Assembly (NCBI GenBank): GCA_025677835.1 | Contig: JAIXMR010000033.1 | Location: forward strand, 148,674-212,673 | Reading direction: 5' to 3' | Length of the DNA: 64,000 bases | Source: Sporodiniella umbellata | Lineage: Eukaryota; Mucoromycota; Mucoromycetes; Mucorales; Rhizopodaceae | In this document: positions 10,789 to 24,119 of the stretch, piece by piece | How positions within the stretch are numbered: position 1 is the stretch's first letter | Layout: every line of letters starts with the position of its first letter | The notes under the pieces: model-generated | Database searches by the model: none | The model's input: the letters and a program-made list of their open reading frames with translations, nothing else | Told to the model about the DNA's origin: nothing | Position numbers and translations under genes: made by a program

Positions 10789-13700
10789 ATGTCTTCACCC
10801 GTTCAGCCTCCTCCTCCAAACATACGGTAAACATCACATTTACTCTGAAATAACAATAATAAAAAAAAAGAAAGTCCATGGCGAAAGTATGAAACGCTAA
10901 TTTTGCTCTTTTTGAACTATGTAGTTCCCCTAATAATACTTCACAACAAGTGTCTCCTTATACTCATCATTTACCATTATCTAATTTACCGCCCAGAGCA
11001 ACAGAGCTACCTTCTATACTTTCGGCCGCACAGAGTAGTGCTTCACCTTCTAACTACGTGCCTCATTCGCTCCCGCCTCCTAGTACAATGACTGAGCAGA
11101 CTGTTTTGCCGCCATCTCACATTCCTTCGCGTACGTCTACACCGCCTACTGTTGTTCGTGTACCTACACCAGAAAACCAAAACGGATATCGACCGCTCAA
11201 CGTAAGAGACGCTTTGACTTATCTTGACCAAGTCAAAGTAAGATTCTCTGACCAACCTGAAGTTTACAACCGATTTTTAGATATCATGAAAGACTTCAAA
11301 AGCCAAGTGTAAGTCATACTAGAAAGAAAAAAACAAATAAAGAGTTTGGAACTAATGGAATGCGACTCTGTTAGAATTGATACACCAGGTGTTATCGACC
11401 GCGTTTCCACCTTGTTTAAAGGACACCCGACCTTAATATCTGGATTTAATACCTTTTTGCCACCAGGTTATCGTATTGAATGTTCTACCGACCCTCGTGA
11501 GCCTGATCTTATCACCGTCACAACCCCGAGCGGAGTCACGACGACGACCGGCAGACGACATCCTTTGGATCAAGATATGCCGCCTGCCTACTACCCTTAT
11601 ATCCACAATCCACCTTTACCGCCTCAAATATATCGACCTCCTCCTCCCCCTCCCCCTCCACCTGCTTCAGGAATTCCTCGACATAGACCCTCAGAAGAAG
11701 AAGAATCTCCTTTGGAATTCAATCACGCCATCAACTATGTCAATCGAATCAAGGTAAGAACAAGACACAATTCTTTCTTTGCTCATGTTTTTATTTTTAG
11801 AATCGATACGCTCGTGAGCCCGATGTGTACAAACAGTTTTTGGAAATCTTACAGACCTATCAGAAAGACAATAAACCGATTCAAGAAGTAAGTCAAAGTA
11901 GGATGAGACCTATGGAGACATTTACTAAACAACGCCAGGTCTATTCACATGTACAATACTTGTTTCATGGCGCCCCTGATCTTTTAGAGGAATTCAAACA
12001 GTTCTTGCCAGACATCACCGGCCAGCCATCTTTATTTGATTCCATGGGATCCAAAAGAAACAACAACAAAAGAAAACGATCCAATGCAAGTATCTTTACA
12101 TGTCTTTTTTCTTGAGTATACTCACATTTATATAGAAACGGCCCAAATATAAAGAAAACGGATTCAGTTTTTCGAGCTTTGATGCCTCTAAACCTGCTGT
12201 ATCTACTGAAGAAATTGAACTTTTTGAACGGATCCGTAAACATATCGGTAACAAGCCCTCTTATGAAGAGTTTTTGAAAACCCTCAATTTGTACACACAA
12301 CATATCATTACGATGGACACCTTGGTGGAACAAGTCTCAGTCTTTATCGGCAACAATCGAGAGCTATCAGATTGGTTCAAGAGCATGATTGGGTACGAGC
12401 CGAAAGAGAGCGTAGTAGAAAAGCCGATGCATTCAGTGCCTAAGCCAGACCTGAACACCTGCCAGACCACAGGTACTCATGAAAGCCCGAGTTATCGTGT
12501 GGTACCGAAAGAATGGCAAAACCAACCTTGCTCGGGTCGAGATCAGCTCTGTTGGGAGGTCCTGAATGATGAATACGTCTCCCACCCAATCTGGGCCAGT
12601 GAAGAGGATGGGTTTGTGGCTTCGAAGAAAAGCCAGTATGAAGAAGCCATGCATCGATGTGAAGAGGAGCGGTACGAACACAACGTGATTATCGACGCTA
12701 ACTTGACTGTCATTGCGCTGCTGGAGCCCATCAGCCAACGCATTGAGCAAATGACAGACGAGGAAAAAGCTAACTTTAAAATGAAACCTGGACTGGGTGG
12801 TGAGTCAGTAACAATCTATGAACGTATCATCAAGAAAATATACGAAAAAGAACGTGGACTGGAAATTATTGAACTCTTATACTCCAACCCCTCCCTGGTG
12901 GTGCCCATCGTTCTCAAACGTCTGAAACAGAAAGACGAAGAGTGGAAAAGCTCTCAAAGAGAATGGAACAAAATCTGGCGAGAACTTGACGCAAGAAACT
13001 TTTATCGGGCACTGGACTACCAAGGTATCACTTTCAAGAGCAACGATCGAAAAGCCATGGCTCCTAAGGCATTGGTCAGCGAAATTGAAAATGCCGTCCA
13101 GCAAGACAAAAAGAAAAAAAGAAAGGATGTAGACAGAGCTTATCAATTCAAATATGACTTTAAGGACAAAGAGCTTTATAAAGATGTCACTCGCGTTATT
13201 TACTCGTTCGTCGATCGACAGTCTGGCTATACCAACAGTGACCGAGAAAGAGTCCGTCTGTTCATCCAGACATTTATCCCGCTTTACTTCCAAGTAGATC
13301 AAGTGGAATCCGAAGAAGACAGCCACAGCATGCATTATAAGAACGAAGACGATATCGTAGAGGAAGAGGACGATAACCGTTCGACAAACACAGACGAGTC
13401 TGATACTGAACGAAAAAGCAAGCGCATGCTTGCGAAAAGTAGTAGACATGACGATGATCAAGCTATGGACTTGCTTCGTGATCTATTGACAAAAAATCCA
13501 GAGCCTACATGTTCAGAAGATAAGAGTAGGGACAGCTTATCCCACAAAGCAGCTTCTATGGTTGCACCTTATAATACCCAAAAGCGAAAAATATACACTC
13601 TGTTTTCAAATACATCGTTTTATTGTTTCTTTAGACTCTATCAGGTAAAAAAAAAAAAAAAAAGTCTGATTGCTTATTGGCGCCTGCTATTAGATGCTTT

Positions 13701-14793
13701 ATGAAAGGCTGGATAGATTAAAAACACTCAATAACACAATGGAAAAAATCCCAATGAATGAAAAGCGTGCCAATAAGGTTGCTATTGACCTTGGTCTCTA
13801 CAGCGCACGATACGAAGGTATACATTTTTTTTTTTTTTTTTTGGATCCTTGTAACTCATTGTTGTATTAGATGTGGATCTATCCAAAGGCTACTATCAAA
13901 CCGTACTATCTCTAATAGACAAGTTTTTTGATGGTGATATTGATCAAACATTGTTTGAAGAATATACTCGATATATATTTGTTACGGATGCCTACCTTCT
14001 TTTCGCTATCGACAAGCTTGTTCACACTATGGTCAAACAGGTAATACCAGATTCTTTCTAGACGGCTTCAACGGCTCACCATGATGTATATAGATACAAA
14101 CAATTGTCACTGAAATCAAATCAGTTGAGCTTATGTGTCTGTTCAAATCAGACAAAGCTCTAGAATTCAACACCTTCAAAACGTCCACGTCGTATATGTC
14201 GAAAGCTAAAGACATTATTGGATTTTCAGACAACTTGTATAAAATTAGTTTTGTAAGTGTATTGTCTTCTCCCTGTTTTTTGGATCTAACACGAGACATA
14301 GGACAACCAAGCACTATCAATGACTATCCAACTGGTCAATAGTGAAGAACATACCTCCGAACCTTTAGAAGGCAGATACAACAATTATGTATCGAGCTAT
14401 ATGAACTGGGCAGATCCAACAGACAATGTGGATGTGTCATTACTAAAGCCATCTTTCTTGCACCGGTAAGCTTGTCATAAACCAAGGCTGAAAAATCCAA
14501 AATTTACGTTTCCCTCTCTTTTCTTTTTTTCTAGTGATCTAAGCCGACGTTCTTTAGATAAAGTGTTTGCAAAATCTAAGCTCCAGTACAAGATAGATCC
14601 TAACAGTTATCATCTATACTACACTATTGGGTCAGAGGATATCCTTATACATCCTAAAAATACCCTAGGGACAAAAAAACTGCGTCAACAGACACAGCCC
14701 TCCATCCTGGCCACAGGCTGGTCCAAAGGATTGGATGAAGAAACTTGTGCTAAAATAGAAAAGGATACAGAGTTATTGTTCAAGAAACAATAA
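10789..14793 (+). CDS. SIN3: Transcriptional co-repressor SIN3
   Basis: Eleven exons: 10789-10826, 10925-11308, 11375-11753, 11801-11887, 11939-12085, 12136-13644, 13694-13817, 13871-14040, 14094-14252, 14302-14465, 14535-14793; 1139 aa. Three paired amphipathic helix domains are visible: PAH1 around 105-170 ([15 protein letters not shown]), PAH2 around 253-320 ([15 protein letters not shown]) and PAH3 around 370-430. The histone-deacetylase interaction domain follows (about 453-670, [16 protein letters not shown]), then an acidic linker and the conserved C-terminal region (FRLYQ...MLYERL). Sin3 scaffolds the Rpd3-type deacetylase complex in the nucleus. The intron at 11888-11938 is in frame without stops and is called because its removal restores PAH2. 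The intron at 12086-12135 begins with GC, not GT. Confidence 0.95.
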
Positions 14794-14835
14794 CGACAAT
14801 AACGATAATAATAATAATAAAAAAAAAAAACAGAA

Positions 14836-17800
14836 TTATTTATTTGCACAGTATTCTTCGAGTTTTTTAGACAATACGTGTTTAGTGACAGGCTTACTTA
14901 GAACATCATCAAAAATCTTTTTTTGTTGCACTGTAAATTCATAAGCTGTAACTGCAATGATGGGGGTATCTCGATTTTTGTTTTTAGAAGATTTGATCAT
15001 TCGTGCTGCGGTCTCGCCATCAACTGTACAAAGTTAGTATCTTTTGATATGGCTTTTTTTTTTTTTTTTTTTTTTTCCACTTACTAATAGGCATACGAAT
15101 GTCCAAGAATATAATATCAAAACGCACATCCTCCATAGCAGACCGAATTGCCTGTGCACCGTTTCTAACAATCACACATTGACAGTGAAGTGCTCTCAAA
15201 ATTGTTTCAATAATCTTGCAGCTAATGGGGTTATCGTCCGCTACCAGACAGTATATCTGTTTTGTTTTTGCAATATCTTCCGATGGTTTTTTTGTCAGTT
15301 CAACACTCTTGGGTGTCGTAGGCGTTTTCTCTTTTTTCTGAAGAGGATGCAGACGCGGACTAGGCGTACTGCAACTTTCATTGGCACTATCAAGGATCGA
15401 CATAGATGCCGACCTAGATCGTTGGGGATGAGAATCCTTCAATACTTTGGAGGACGAAGGTGAAACAGACAACTCGATGCTGTCATTTCGAATTTTTCGA
15501 ATCTTATCTTCATTTGCCTTCTCAAGAACAGGTAGATTTTTAAAGTTGAAGGTTCCAAAGTCATCTTCTCTGGTCAGTACGTTTTTGGGATTTTGTTCTC
15601 GAATAATAGCCTGAGCACGCTGTACTTGAGCAATCGAGGTATCGTCAAGCATAGTAGCTCCACGTGCGTCGAAATAGTCAGTGTCCTCAGCACTTTCAGG
15701 CTGTGGTACAAAGGATGGGGATTCGGTAAGAAGGGTGTCCCATTGGATGTTTTGAAAGAACGGGTGTTCCTTTACTTCTTTTGCGCCGTTATAACCCAAT
15801 CTTTGGGTAGGATCAGGTGTCATTAGACGCTTCATAAAATCGCGTGCTTCAGGTGAAACAGATATATGGTCATGCCAATCAATACGGCATGAAAGAATGT
15901 TTTCAAATACTTTGTCTGGTGTTTCTGCATGGAAAGGTGGGATGCCATACAAGAACTCGTAACATATAACACCTAAAGCCCACTGTGATTTGTTAGTTTA
16001 GCTCAAGAATCTGTTGGATCTTACCCAATCAACCATCGAATCTTGGCCGGTGCCTAGAATACTTTCTGGTGCTAAATAGTCTGGTGTCCCTACGGCCTGA
16101 CGAGAAGTTGTTCCTTTGGAGCTATCTACAAGTGCAGTAGATAACGGACGCCGTTGTGGTCTTGAATCCGAAGAAGTTGTCTCACTGTTTGAGTTTGGGC
16201 CGAATAGTAGACTAAAATATGAATGGCGGTAGACAGCCTCTTCTGTTGCATCTGCAGGAGACTGTGGCGGGGTTCCTGACCTTGAAGGAGCCGGGGACTC
16301 GGGAAACTGATATGTTTGTGTTGTGGTCAGTTCATCGCGTACGCGGCGATCCAAGAAGCCGATACGCGAGAGTCCAAAATCAGTCAGTTTTAAATGTCCA
16401 TTATGATCAATAAGCAGATTGTCTGGTTTCAAGTCACTGTTTTATATATATATATATATAAATGTTAGATGGGATATCTTTTTTTTTTTTTTTCTATTAC
16501 CGATGAACAATGTTTTTGTTTTGCAAATATTCCAGTCCAAGTGTCACCTCTGCTAAATAGTTGCGTGCCCAGTCTTCATTTAGACTACCAATGACTTTGA
16601 TTAATGCGGAGCAGTCCCCACCATTGAGATATTCTAAAACTAGATAAAGATAGTCTTTGGATTGAAAGGTATAGTAAAGTTTGGTAACAAAAGGACTGTC
16701 TGTTTGGGACATGAGAATCATTCTTTCAGCCTTTACATTTGTCACTTGGTTTTTGGCAATCATGTCTGATTTTTTCAAGAATTTGATAGCGTAGTAATCG
16801 CCTGTTATGCGTTTCTTGGCGAGAAAGACAGAACCAAAAGCGCCTTTACTAATAGGCTTGATAATATCAAAATCTTTAATGCTAGGAAAAGTGGGCCGTG
16901 AACAGACAGGAGCGTGTAGAGGTGAGGAAGGTGATTTTCCAGGTATAAGAGGGGTATTGGATCCTGAGGAAAGGCATTTGCTGAGTGAATTTTTGGGCGA
17001 TCCAACCGGGGTTTCTATGATTTCCATATCTACAATCGGTGCGTGGGGTGCCAGCAGTTTTACTTGGCTGTTGGATTGTTGTCTACGCCTCCAAGATTTG
17101 ATACGGCCTAAGAGACCTTTCTTTGAGCTTCTCTTCTTTTTTTTTTTTTCTTGTGGCAAAACAAACTCTGTCCAGTTTGGTTTTTGCTGTGTAGTTTTCT
17201 GGAATTCTTCTCTGGCACGACCGTTGTACTCCAATCGATCTCTCATACGATTGACAGAGTCAACTTTGTTTTTTATAAGGTCTTCAACATCTTTGACCAA
17301 GAGACGAACCGAGTGGTCGTCTGTAGTCGGCGGGCGCCAGTAGAGAATTTGAACCATTTTGTCTTTGGAGCGAGGAGATTGTGGACTTGTATTCTCGATT
17401 TCTTCTTCTGCGGTTCCAGGCATAGAAATACTGATGGCCGTTTCCAGTATCTCCAAAAGATCTTGATAGACGTCAATCTCAGCTTTTTTGATATCTATAG
17501 GATGTAGTGCTTCATCCAAAGGTAAGTCGTCACCAAACAATGAATCGTTGTCGTTACTGTCGTCTTTGTTTGTATCTTCTACACTCTCTCCTTTTTCAAG
17601 TCTTTCGACAATCGATTGGGCCTCACTCATTTTCTCATGTATTGAATGCTTGATATCTAACATGTCATCATTGTAACTGTTGATATCCATCTCGTTTTGG
17701 TGTATTTCTACACACAGCTCGGAATGTTGTTCGAAAAACGCAGCTACTACCCATCGTTCACATACGTTGCAAAGTACAGGAGGCAAAGCCAAAATCTTTT

Positions 17801-20294
17801 CTAGAGATATTGTTTCTTCTGATAGATATGCAAAAGGCTCTGACTTTGATCTCGTTCTGCAGGTCTGGTCTGTTATTTCATTGTACGTATCCGGCCTGAT
17901 CACCCACATGGTATGACTAGGATTGCCTGTTACTCGATTATACATCAACATGCCTTTGCCTTCCACATGGATAGAGCCGTCCAGAGTGGAAACACAAAAC
18001 TTTTTCTCAACCGTGTGTGAATCGTCTTTTAAGAGTTCCTGAGTAGCTAAATCAAGCACTTGCTTGTCATTTTGGGATAGCACATCAGTTATGTTTTTAC
18101 CAATGACAAATTGCGGGTCTGATCTATCGTAACTAATGAGTCCTAGAGAAAAAAAAAAAAAAAAAAAAAAGAGGATATGAACTGAAATGCATTACCCTAT
18201 GACCTCCTTCCAAATCGGACTCACGTATTGAATTGTATGGTCCAGACCAAGTTCAAGTATAATGGTTGAGTTTTGTATTGGCTTTTCGTCCATCGAGGGA
18301 TTACTTTCTTCATAGATGGGTGATTGCACTCTTTTAGAAGATCCATCTAACGACATATCATCCTCATCTTCTGTTTCCATTTTTGAAAAGTTACTGTTAG
18401 AGTCTTCTGTATCGCTAGGATGAATGGAGGATGAAGATGTGGTTGAAAAGGACCAGAACTTTTTTTCAGCTTCCCACCATTCTGTAACGCGGCTGAAAGC
18501 AGCGACACATAACAAAAGTCTTACGTACCATTCGCGGCAAGGCCACGCCCCATTTTTGTCCCATCGACAGCCTATCTCCCGCAAGTTTGAAACGGCCTCT
18601 GCGCATGCACCTGTTGTTTCTAGAATATCATCCAATGAAGTGTCCATAACGTGTTGAGCGAGTGTGATCAAGTCTTGTAGGGTTAAGATAAAGGGCGTTG
18701 GTAGATAGGAATCTTCCGAGATCATTGTTACATTTGTATCAAACTTTTTTTCTTCTTCTTCCAAAGAAGCCAAGCTTCGTTTGTGAGGCAAACAACTTTT
18801 AGGCTTTGTATCTTTAGACGCTTCAGCGTCTTCTTCATCAGAAATAGCCTGCACCACCTCATCCTTGTTCTCTACATACTGCAAGCCGCGTTCAACATAT
18901 TCGTTCAGGCCATCAATGATTTGACGTAGTTCGGTATTGCATGCCTCTTTGGCAAACTCAAGTCGTGCCTTGATCGAACACTGTACTTGGCTGGTCAAAT
19001 CCTGTCTGTAGTTTCCCGAAAATCGATAGCCCACTTGCTTGGGTTGTGAATAAGCTTCGGCACCTGTTCTTACGGTCTGCCACCAGTCCCACACCTGGCT
19101 GACCACGGCTGAATCCAAAGAACGACGCCTCATCTCTTGGTCCTTGATAACTTTATACTCCTCAAGCCAATCCACCCAAGGAATATGATTCACTAGTCTG
19201 TTTGAACTCCATTCTTCTGGATCGGTGACAAGGATAGTAGGTCTTTCGTCGCTGGTTCTCCGGGGCGGATTGGGCACGTCTGGCTCATGCATCTGTAAGC
19301 TACACCATCGTCGAATTTTTGCAGATCTGGACATATAAAGCTTTTTGGCATAGTCTGAAGGATCGTCAGGAGAAGAAGGTAGGTCTATAGAAAAATCAAT
19401 ACGGACGTTCTTTTCTTGTCCTATTCTCACTTTTGGGTGGCCCTGAAAAATAATCTTGGTTCAAAAGCATGGCAGGGTAAAGAGGGGTGTCTTGTCTGTC
19501 CAGAGAATCAAAACTAGTCCCACGTGATGCCTCTAAATCCATCTCCAGCCCATCCTTATCCATTCTTGATCTCCGCTTAAGCTGTCTCCTTAAAAGTGTT
19601 GACAATGAGCTCTCGGGTGAATAAATCAACGGGTCTTCTTCCATGGCTGAACGAGGGCGTGGCGATTGTAGTTTCATTCGGTCTAAACAAAAATAAGTTT
19701 GAGGCTTTATGTGTTAAGTTCAATACATAATGAAGAAATCGAAGAGTGTGTATCGTCGCTGGTATCGGTAATAATAGAGGAAACGGATGATTTGCGTTCA
19801 TGGCAGGGTTCGCCTTCTCTCTTGGTAGAGCTCGATGCCGATAGCGTGTCGTGTCGTACCTGTCTATCCTGCCTGAGCTGAGAGAGCGACCCAGACTTCA
19901 GGTCGGTCGATCTTAATGGTGCAATCAACGGTTTAAGGTCATGAGACGAATCGATCCAACTAGCTCGCTTGGATCTTACCAGGTATTTGCCTCCACTGCC
20001 TGCAGGTGAACTTGAAAAACGTGGTGAATAATCTGGATCGCTACCGGGACTACCGAATTCAAACATGCGCCGTTCATTGAATGAATGCGTAGGCGAAGAA
20101 TGCCAATCGTCGTGATGGGCCGAAGGGTGTCTGGTCGGGATCGGCATAGCTTTGGGTGACGATGTAGAAAGCTCGGCTGAAGTTGTTATAGGGCTCATAG
20201 CCACAGGTGCAATGATAGGTGAGCGATCGGGTAAGAGCTGAATAGCTCCATGACCTTCCGGTGGATTTTTTTGCTTGTCTTTTTGCTTATTCAT
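14836..20294 (-). CDS. RIM15: RIM15-type hybrid protein kinase (PAS, Zn-binding motif, AGC kinase, receiver domain)
   Basis: Seven exons: 20294-19727, 19682-19431, 19384-18196, 18132-16501, 16436-16025, 15982-15085, 15023-14836; 1712 aa. Order: Ser/Pro-rich N-terminus; PAS-like segment near 655-735 (YVSPIWKEVIGYD, joined across an intron); a C-x2-C...H-x3-C motif near 790 (CNVCERW...HSELC); kinase domain from about 1090 (GAFGSVFLAKK, HRDLKPDN, DFGLSR); a long insert before GTPDYLAPE, typical of Rim15/Cek1 kinases; and a C-terminal receiver domain with phospho-acceptor context FLDIRMP. In yeast Rim15 acts below PKA, TORC1 and Pho85 to drive quiescence. At the PAS junction the acceptor used is ATTAG, not the nearer CTCTAG, because only it keeps the frame. 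Confidence 0.93.
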
Positions 20295-20782
20295 ACAATC
20301 GTGCCATTCACAATAGAAAGAAAAAAAAAAAAAACAAAAAAAAAACAAAAGCAAAAATAAGCGCAGAAATTAGCCTGTACGTCACACAGAACAATCGACA
20401 TCAGTGATTGGTACAATGCTTCTAACAAGCAATGGTACAGCCAGTCAAAATAGATACTTTTGGCCAATGAAAACTTGGTTGATTCAAAATAATTTTCCAG
20501 AGCCATATTCTTTAAAAAAAAAAAAAAAAAAAAAAAGCCTTGTCGTTTAGATTCTATAGCTCGTTCTGTAGATTAAGTGTAAGCCAACCCATGTTTTGGG
20601 TCACTTTTAAAGCTGACTGGTAAAAAGGCAGCAAGACCTCTTTTGAAAAGACGTTTATCTTCCTATTCTCACATGGCCTTCTTTGGGGGAGAAAATTGAT
20701 ACTCCGAAGCGCCTTTTTTTGGGAAAATGGAACATGCAGTTTTTTTTTTTTTTTTTTTTTTTTTTTTCTTTTGTTTTCACCC
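20295..20782. other. Divergent promoter region, RIM15 / TSC13
   Basis: 488 bp between the two start codons. It holds poly-A/T tracts at about 20322-20345, 20512-20536 and 20741-20767; the last is a T-run just upstream of the TSC13 start. No gene was seen. Confidence 0.55.
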
Positions 20783-21394
20783 ATGAAGATCACGGTTGAA
20801 TCGCGTTCAAAGTCTAGAAGCTTTCCCTTGAGTTTGGAAGTGGAAGAGGATGCCAAAGTGAGTGTTGTTTCTGCCCACATCTTTAGGCAGTTCCCTCGCT
20901 ATACTGTTGACCGTCAACGACTGACAACAGAGGACAAGAAGGTGTTGGATGCCGACAAAACGTTGAGCCAAGAGGGCATCAAGCACAATGGGGTGATATA
21001 CTTTAAGGATCTTGGACCCCAGATTGGCTGGCGTACAGTGTTTTTGATCGAGTACGGAGGACCTCTTTTGATTCATCCGTTATTTTACTATCTTTCAAAG
21101 TTCATCTATGGCAGTAGCTTTGTTCACTCCAAGATGCAGACGGTGACCTACTTTATGGTCATGGCGCATTTTTTCAAGCGTGAGCTCGAGACACTCTTTG
21201 TGCATCGTTTTTCCCATGGCACGATGCCTTTCTTTAACGTTTTCAAAAACTCGGCTCACTACTGGTTGTTGTCTGGTGTCAATTTGGCCTTTTGGGTTTA
21301 TGGACCTTGGTTTAGCCAGGGCAAAGCAGCTAGTATTCGTAACGATGTCTGGCTTTATGGCTCAGTAGCTGTGTTTGCTGTAAGACTGTTTGAT

Positions 21395-21436
<42 letters not shown>

Positions 21437-21817
21437 CTAACCCACTTTTTTGTAGTGGGCCGAAATCTCCAACTTCTTTACGCACATGACGCTTCGTAAC
21501 CTTCGTCCTGCAGGCACCCGTGTTCGTGCTATTCCTTATGGTTACGGATTTGATTTGGTTTCTTGTCCCAATTACTTTTTTGAGTTTATTGCATGGACTT
21601 CTGTTTGTTTCCTTACAACTAGCTGGAGCGGTAAGAATAAAAACCAAAGAAAAAAAAAAAAAAAAAAAAAAAAATTAATGGTATTGGATTAGCATTTCTT
21701 TTTAACGCGGTTGCTACTGGTCAGATGTATATCTGGGCTGTAAAGAAGCACAAGGGATATCGAAAAGAGTTTAAAGACTATCCTCGTCGTCGTGCGATGT
21801 TTCCTTTTATTGCGTAA
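20783..21817 (+). CDS. TSC13: Very-long-chain enoyl-CoA reductase
   Basis: Three exons: 20783-21379, 21456-21630, 21693-21817; 298 aa, the usual family length. A ubiquitin-like N-terminal part (about 1-75) is followed by the steroid 5-alpha-reductase C-terminal fold with several membrane helices. Family motifs include GPLLIHPLFYY, HRFSHGTMP and YGYGFDLVSCPNYFFE, which carries the catalytic tyrosine region, and a basic C-terminus. In the ER membrane it performs the last reduction of the fatty-acid elongation cycle, feeding sphingolipid synthesis. Both introns contain long homopolymers (T-run then A-run, and A-run). The stop lies 17 bp from the stop of the convergent carnitine acetyltransferase gene. 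Confidence 0.95.
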
Positions 21818-21834
21818 ATGATAATAAAAGCTAA

Positions 21835-23990
21835 TTAAACAAGCGTCTGACCAAACTCATCCAAGACCCCGCGAATTGTTTTTCGAAAGCTTGCCGAGTC
21901 TGTTCCTTGATAAGAGTTCCAAGAGGAAATGCTCATACGGGTACGTTCCTTACTAATGGCATAGTTGATACCATAACCTTCAGGCACCACGGCGCCAAAG
22001 CCTCCCCAAGAAGAAATGCCAGGGGATGTGTTTGAGGTAGACAAACGCCAGTATTGAGAACCCCAGTAGGAAGGATCTTGAAAGATGGCAGCATCTTGAC
22101 TAGCAGCTTCTTCGGGAGTCATTTGGCATCGTAAACCGAGCAAGTGGCGATCCACGCCTTGACCTAGACAGCTAGTGTCAGCCAAAGGGTATAGATAGAA
22201 TCGAATGACTTACCGTTACTGGCTGCCTTCATGTATTCAGACTGAGAGGCGATTGCTTTTTGGAACATTTCTAGTTTGGTGGCCATCTTTTTTTTTTTTT
22301 TAAAAAAAAAGGGGGGGGGGTAAGTCAAAGGATTGGCATAGGGTTTTATCTTACTTTCACATCGCGATCCTCCCAAGCTTTCGTAAAGGCAACCGATTCT
22401 ACGGAACAGCTACGGACAGTTTCTGTTCGCCCTGTCAAGAATTTACGTGTGGAGGCGGATTCGTACGTAGGACAAGGTTCACCGTAATGACGATAGTAAG
22501 CCAATTGGAAAGCCATCTGAAGCCAACCATCCGGACTGATCTTTGCTTTTTTCATAAAGTCAGCACCATAATCATCATAGATAAGCAATGTGCTATCCAA
22601 GTCTTGGATGAGGTTAGATGCATTGGTTTGGGCCGTACGAATGGCTTCCTGTACATGACTTGAGAGATCCCAACGTAAGCGAGTAGGGGGTGCGAGGTTC
22701 ACAGGCGATGCTTGCACAGGGGTAGTTTCACTTTATAAAATAAAAATCAATACGCCACATCCTTTTTTTTGGGGGGGGTGGAGCGATTTACCGTTCTAAT
22801 GCCTCTTCAATCATACGACAGGGCACAACCGCATCGGCAGGCGAGTGCTCACCGTTAATGCCAGCACGACCGTTGTTTTCAACAATAAACTGCAATGCTT
22901 TATCAAACCATCGGTTTCTTCCATTTCGACCGTGAAAGATATTTCGATGAGAAAGGTTAGGATCTTCCGGTGAACAATAATCATCCAAACAGAATACAAA
23001 GATCGAACGATCAATGTTTTCAAGGGAGGCTGCATTGGTCGGTTGCTTTTCTAATGCCTCACGAATCTAATCAAGCGTGAATCACAAAGAAGCGCTTTAT
23101 TTTGGACTTACAGGACCCCAGGTATCACGGTGTTCGGTTGTCAATACACCTACAGGAGGTTGTTTTGGGCTTTCCTCCACTTGTTTGATGACCTGATTTA
23201 ACTGGCTGTAAAAGAAAAAAAAAAAAAAAAAAAAAAAACTCCAATCAGCATCTTTCCTTTTGTAAGAGAATTTACTCTCTTATTTGTCGAGTAGAGACGA
23301 CTTCTCCATGAGGGCCAATGACATCCACACTGTAGATTTGATCTTGATAGATCACGTTGATATGTTTGGCCAAGCAAGGCCATTGGGTGATGATACGGTC
23401 TGAGCCTGAGGCAGCAATCCGGCTGGTGCCAAACATATTTTTGAGTTGGTTCATACAGAAAGGACCTGATCTGGAAGCCTCAGCAGGAATCTGTTGACTA
23501 TAATGGATTCCATCAGCCTGGCTTCTCCAGCCATTTGTTTTATTTACCTATTCACCCGGTTGGAATAATCCACCAAGCTTGCAATCAGACCTGAAGCCCG
23601 TTGCAGTTGGAAATCTGTCGTCTGTCCTTCACTACTGGGTACCAAGTCTATATCTCGAAACTGATTCCACCAGTTGACGTTGATCAACGTAGGAATACGG
23701 TATTCGAGGTAGCCTTTCTGAAGCCACAGGGTATCCAACCAACTCGATTCTTTCTCACGCGCGTCTAACTCACCCAATCGCTTCTGGAGCTTGTCGGCTA
23801 AACCGCTCGAAAAGAAACGGTCCACATGGCCTGCCGCCGTTTGATACTCCGTGGAAGAAAGCAAAGGCACTAACGATCGTTTATAGCGTGCCTGCGTCTG
23901 CCCAAGGTCGGGAATAGGCAGACGAGGAAGACTTGACTGGTTCGAAAACGTACTGTGCTTTCTCACACTGCCTTTCAAAGAACGCAACAT
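21835..23990 (-). CDS. CAT2: Carnitine O-acetyltransferase, mitochondrial type
   Basis: Seven exons: 23990-23548, 23497-23276, 23205-23112, 23066-22792, 22730-22355, 22286-22214, 22163-21835; 603 aa. The N-terminus (MLRSLKGSVRKHSTF) is basic and Ser-rich like a mitochondrial presequence, followed by the acyltransferase start signature LPRLPIPDL. The active-site histidine is in GEHSPADAVV. Substrate-binding blocks WWNQF and GVDRHLLGLR are present, the latter across a splice. The enzyme transfers acetyl groups between CoA and carnitine, shuttling acetyl units to mitochondria. The C-terminus (QTLV) is not a PTS1 signal, so peroxisomal targeting of this isoform is not supported from the main start. 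Confidence 0.93.
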
Positions 23991-24119
23991 CTTTTTTTGA
24001 AGTATTAAAAAAGAAAAAAAGCTAAAAAAAAAAAAAAAAAAAAGAGTAAAAAATAAAAGCATGTGAATCAAAAGGTCTTATTAGAAATCAAGTAACACAC
24101 ACACACATAGAGAGAGAGC

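Noticed and set aside
18133..18195. Noncanonical splice or frameshift in the RIM15 PAS region
   Set aside because: The first AG after the T-run gives the wrong frame, but the next AG (ATTAG) gives VIGYD in frame with a canonical intron.
20696..20782. N-terminal extension of TSC13
   Set aside because: It would consist of poly-Phe from a T-run; the Met at 20783 starts the normal family N-terminus.
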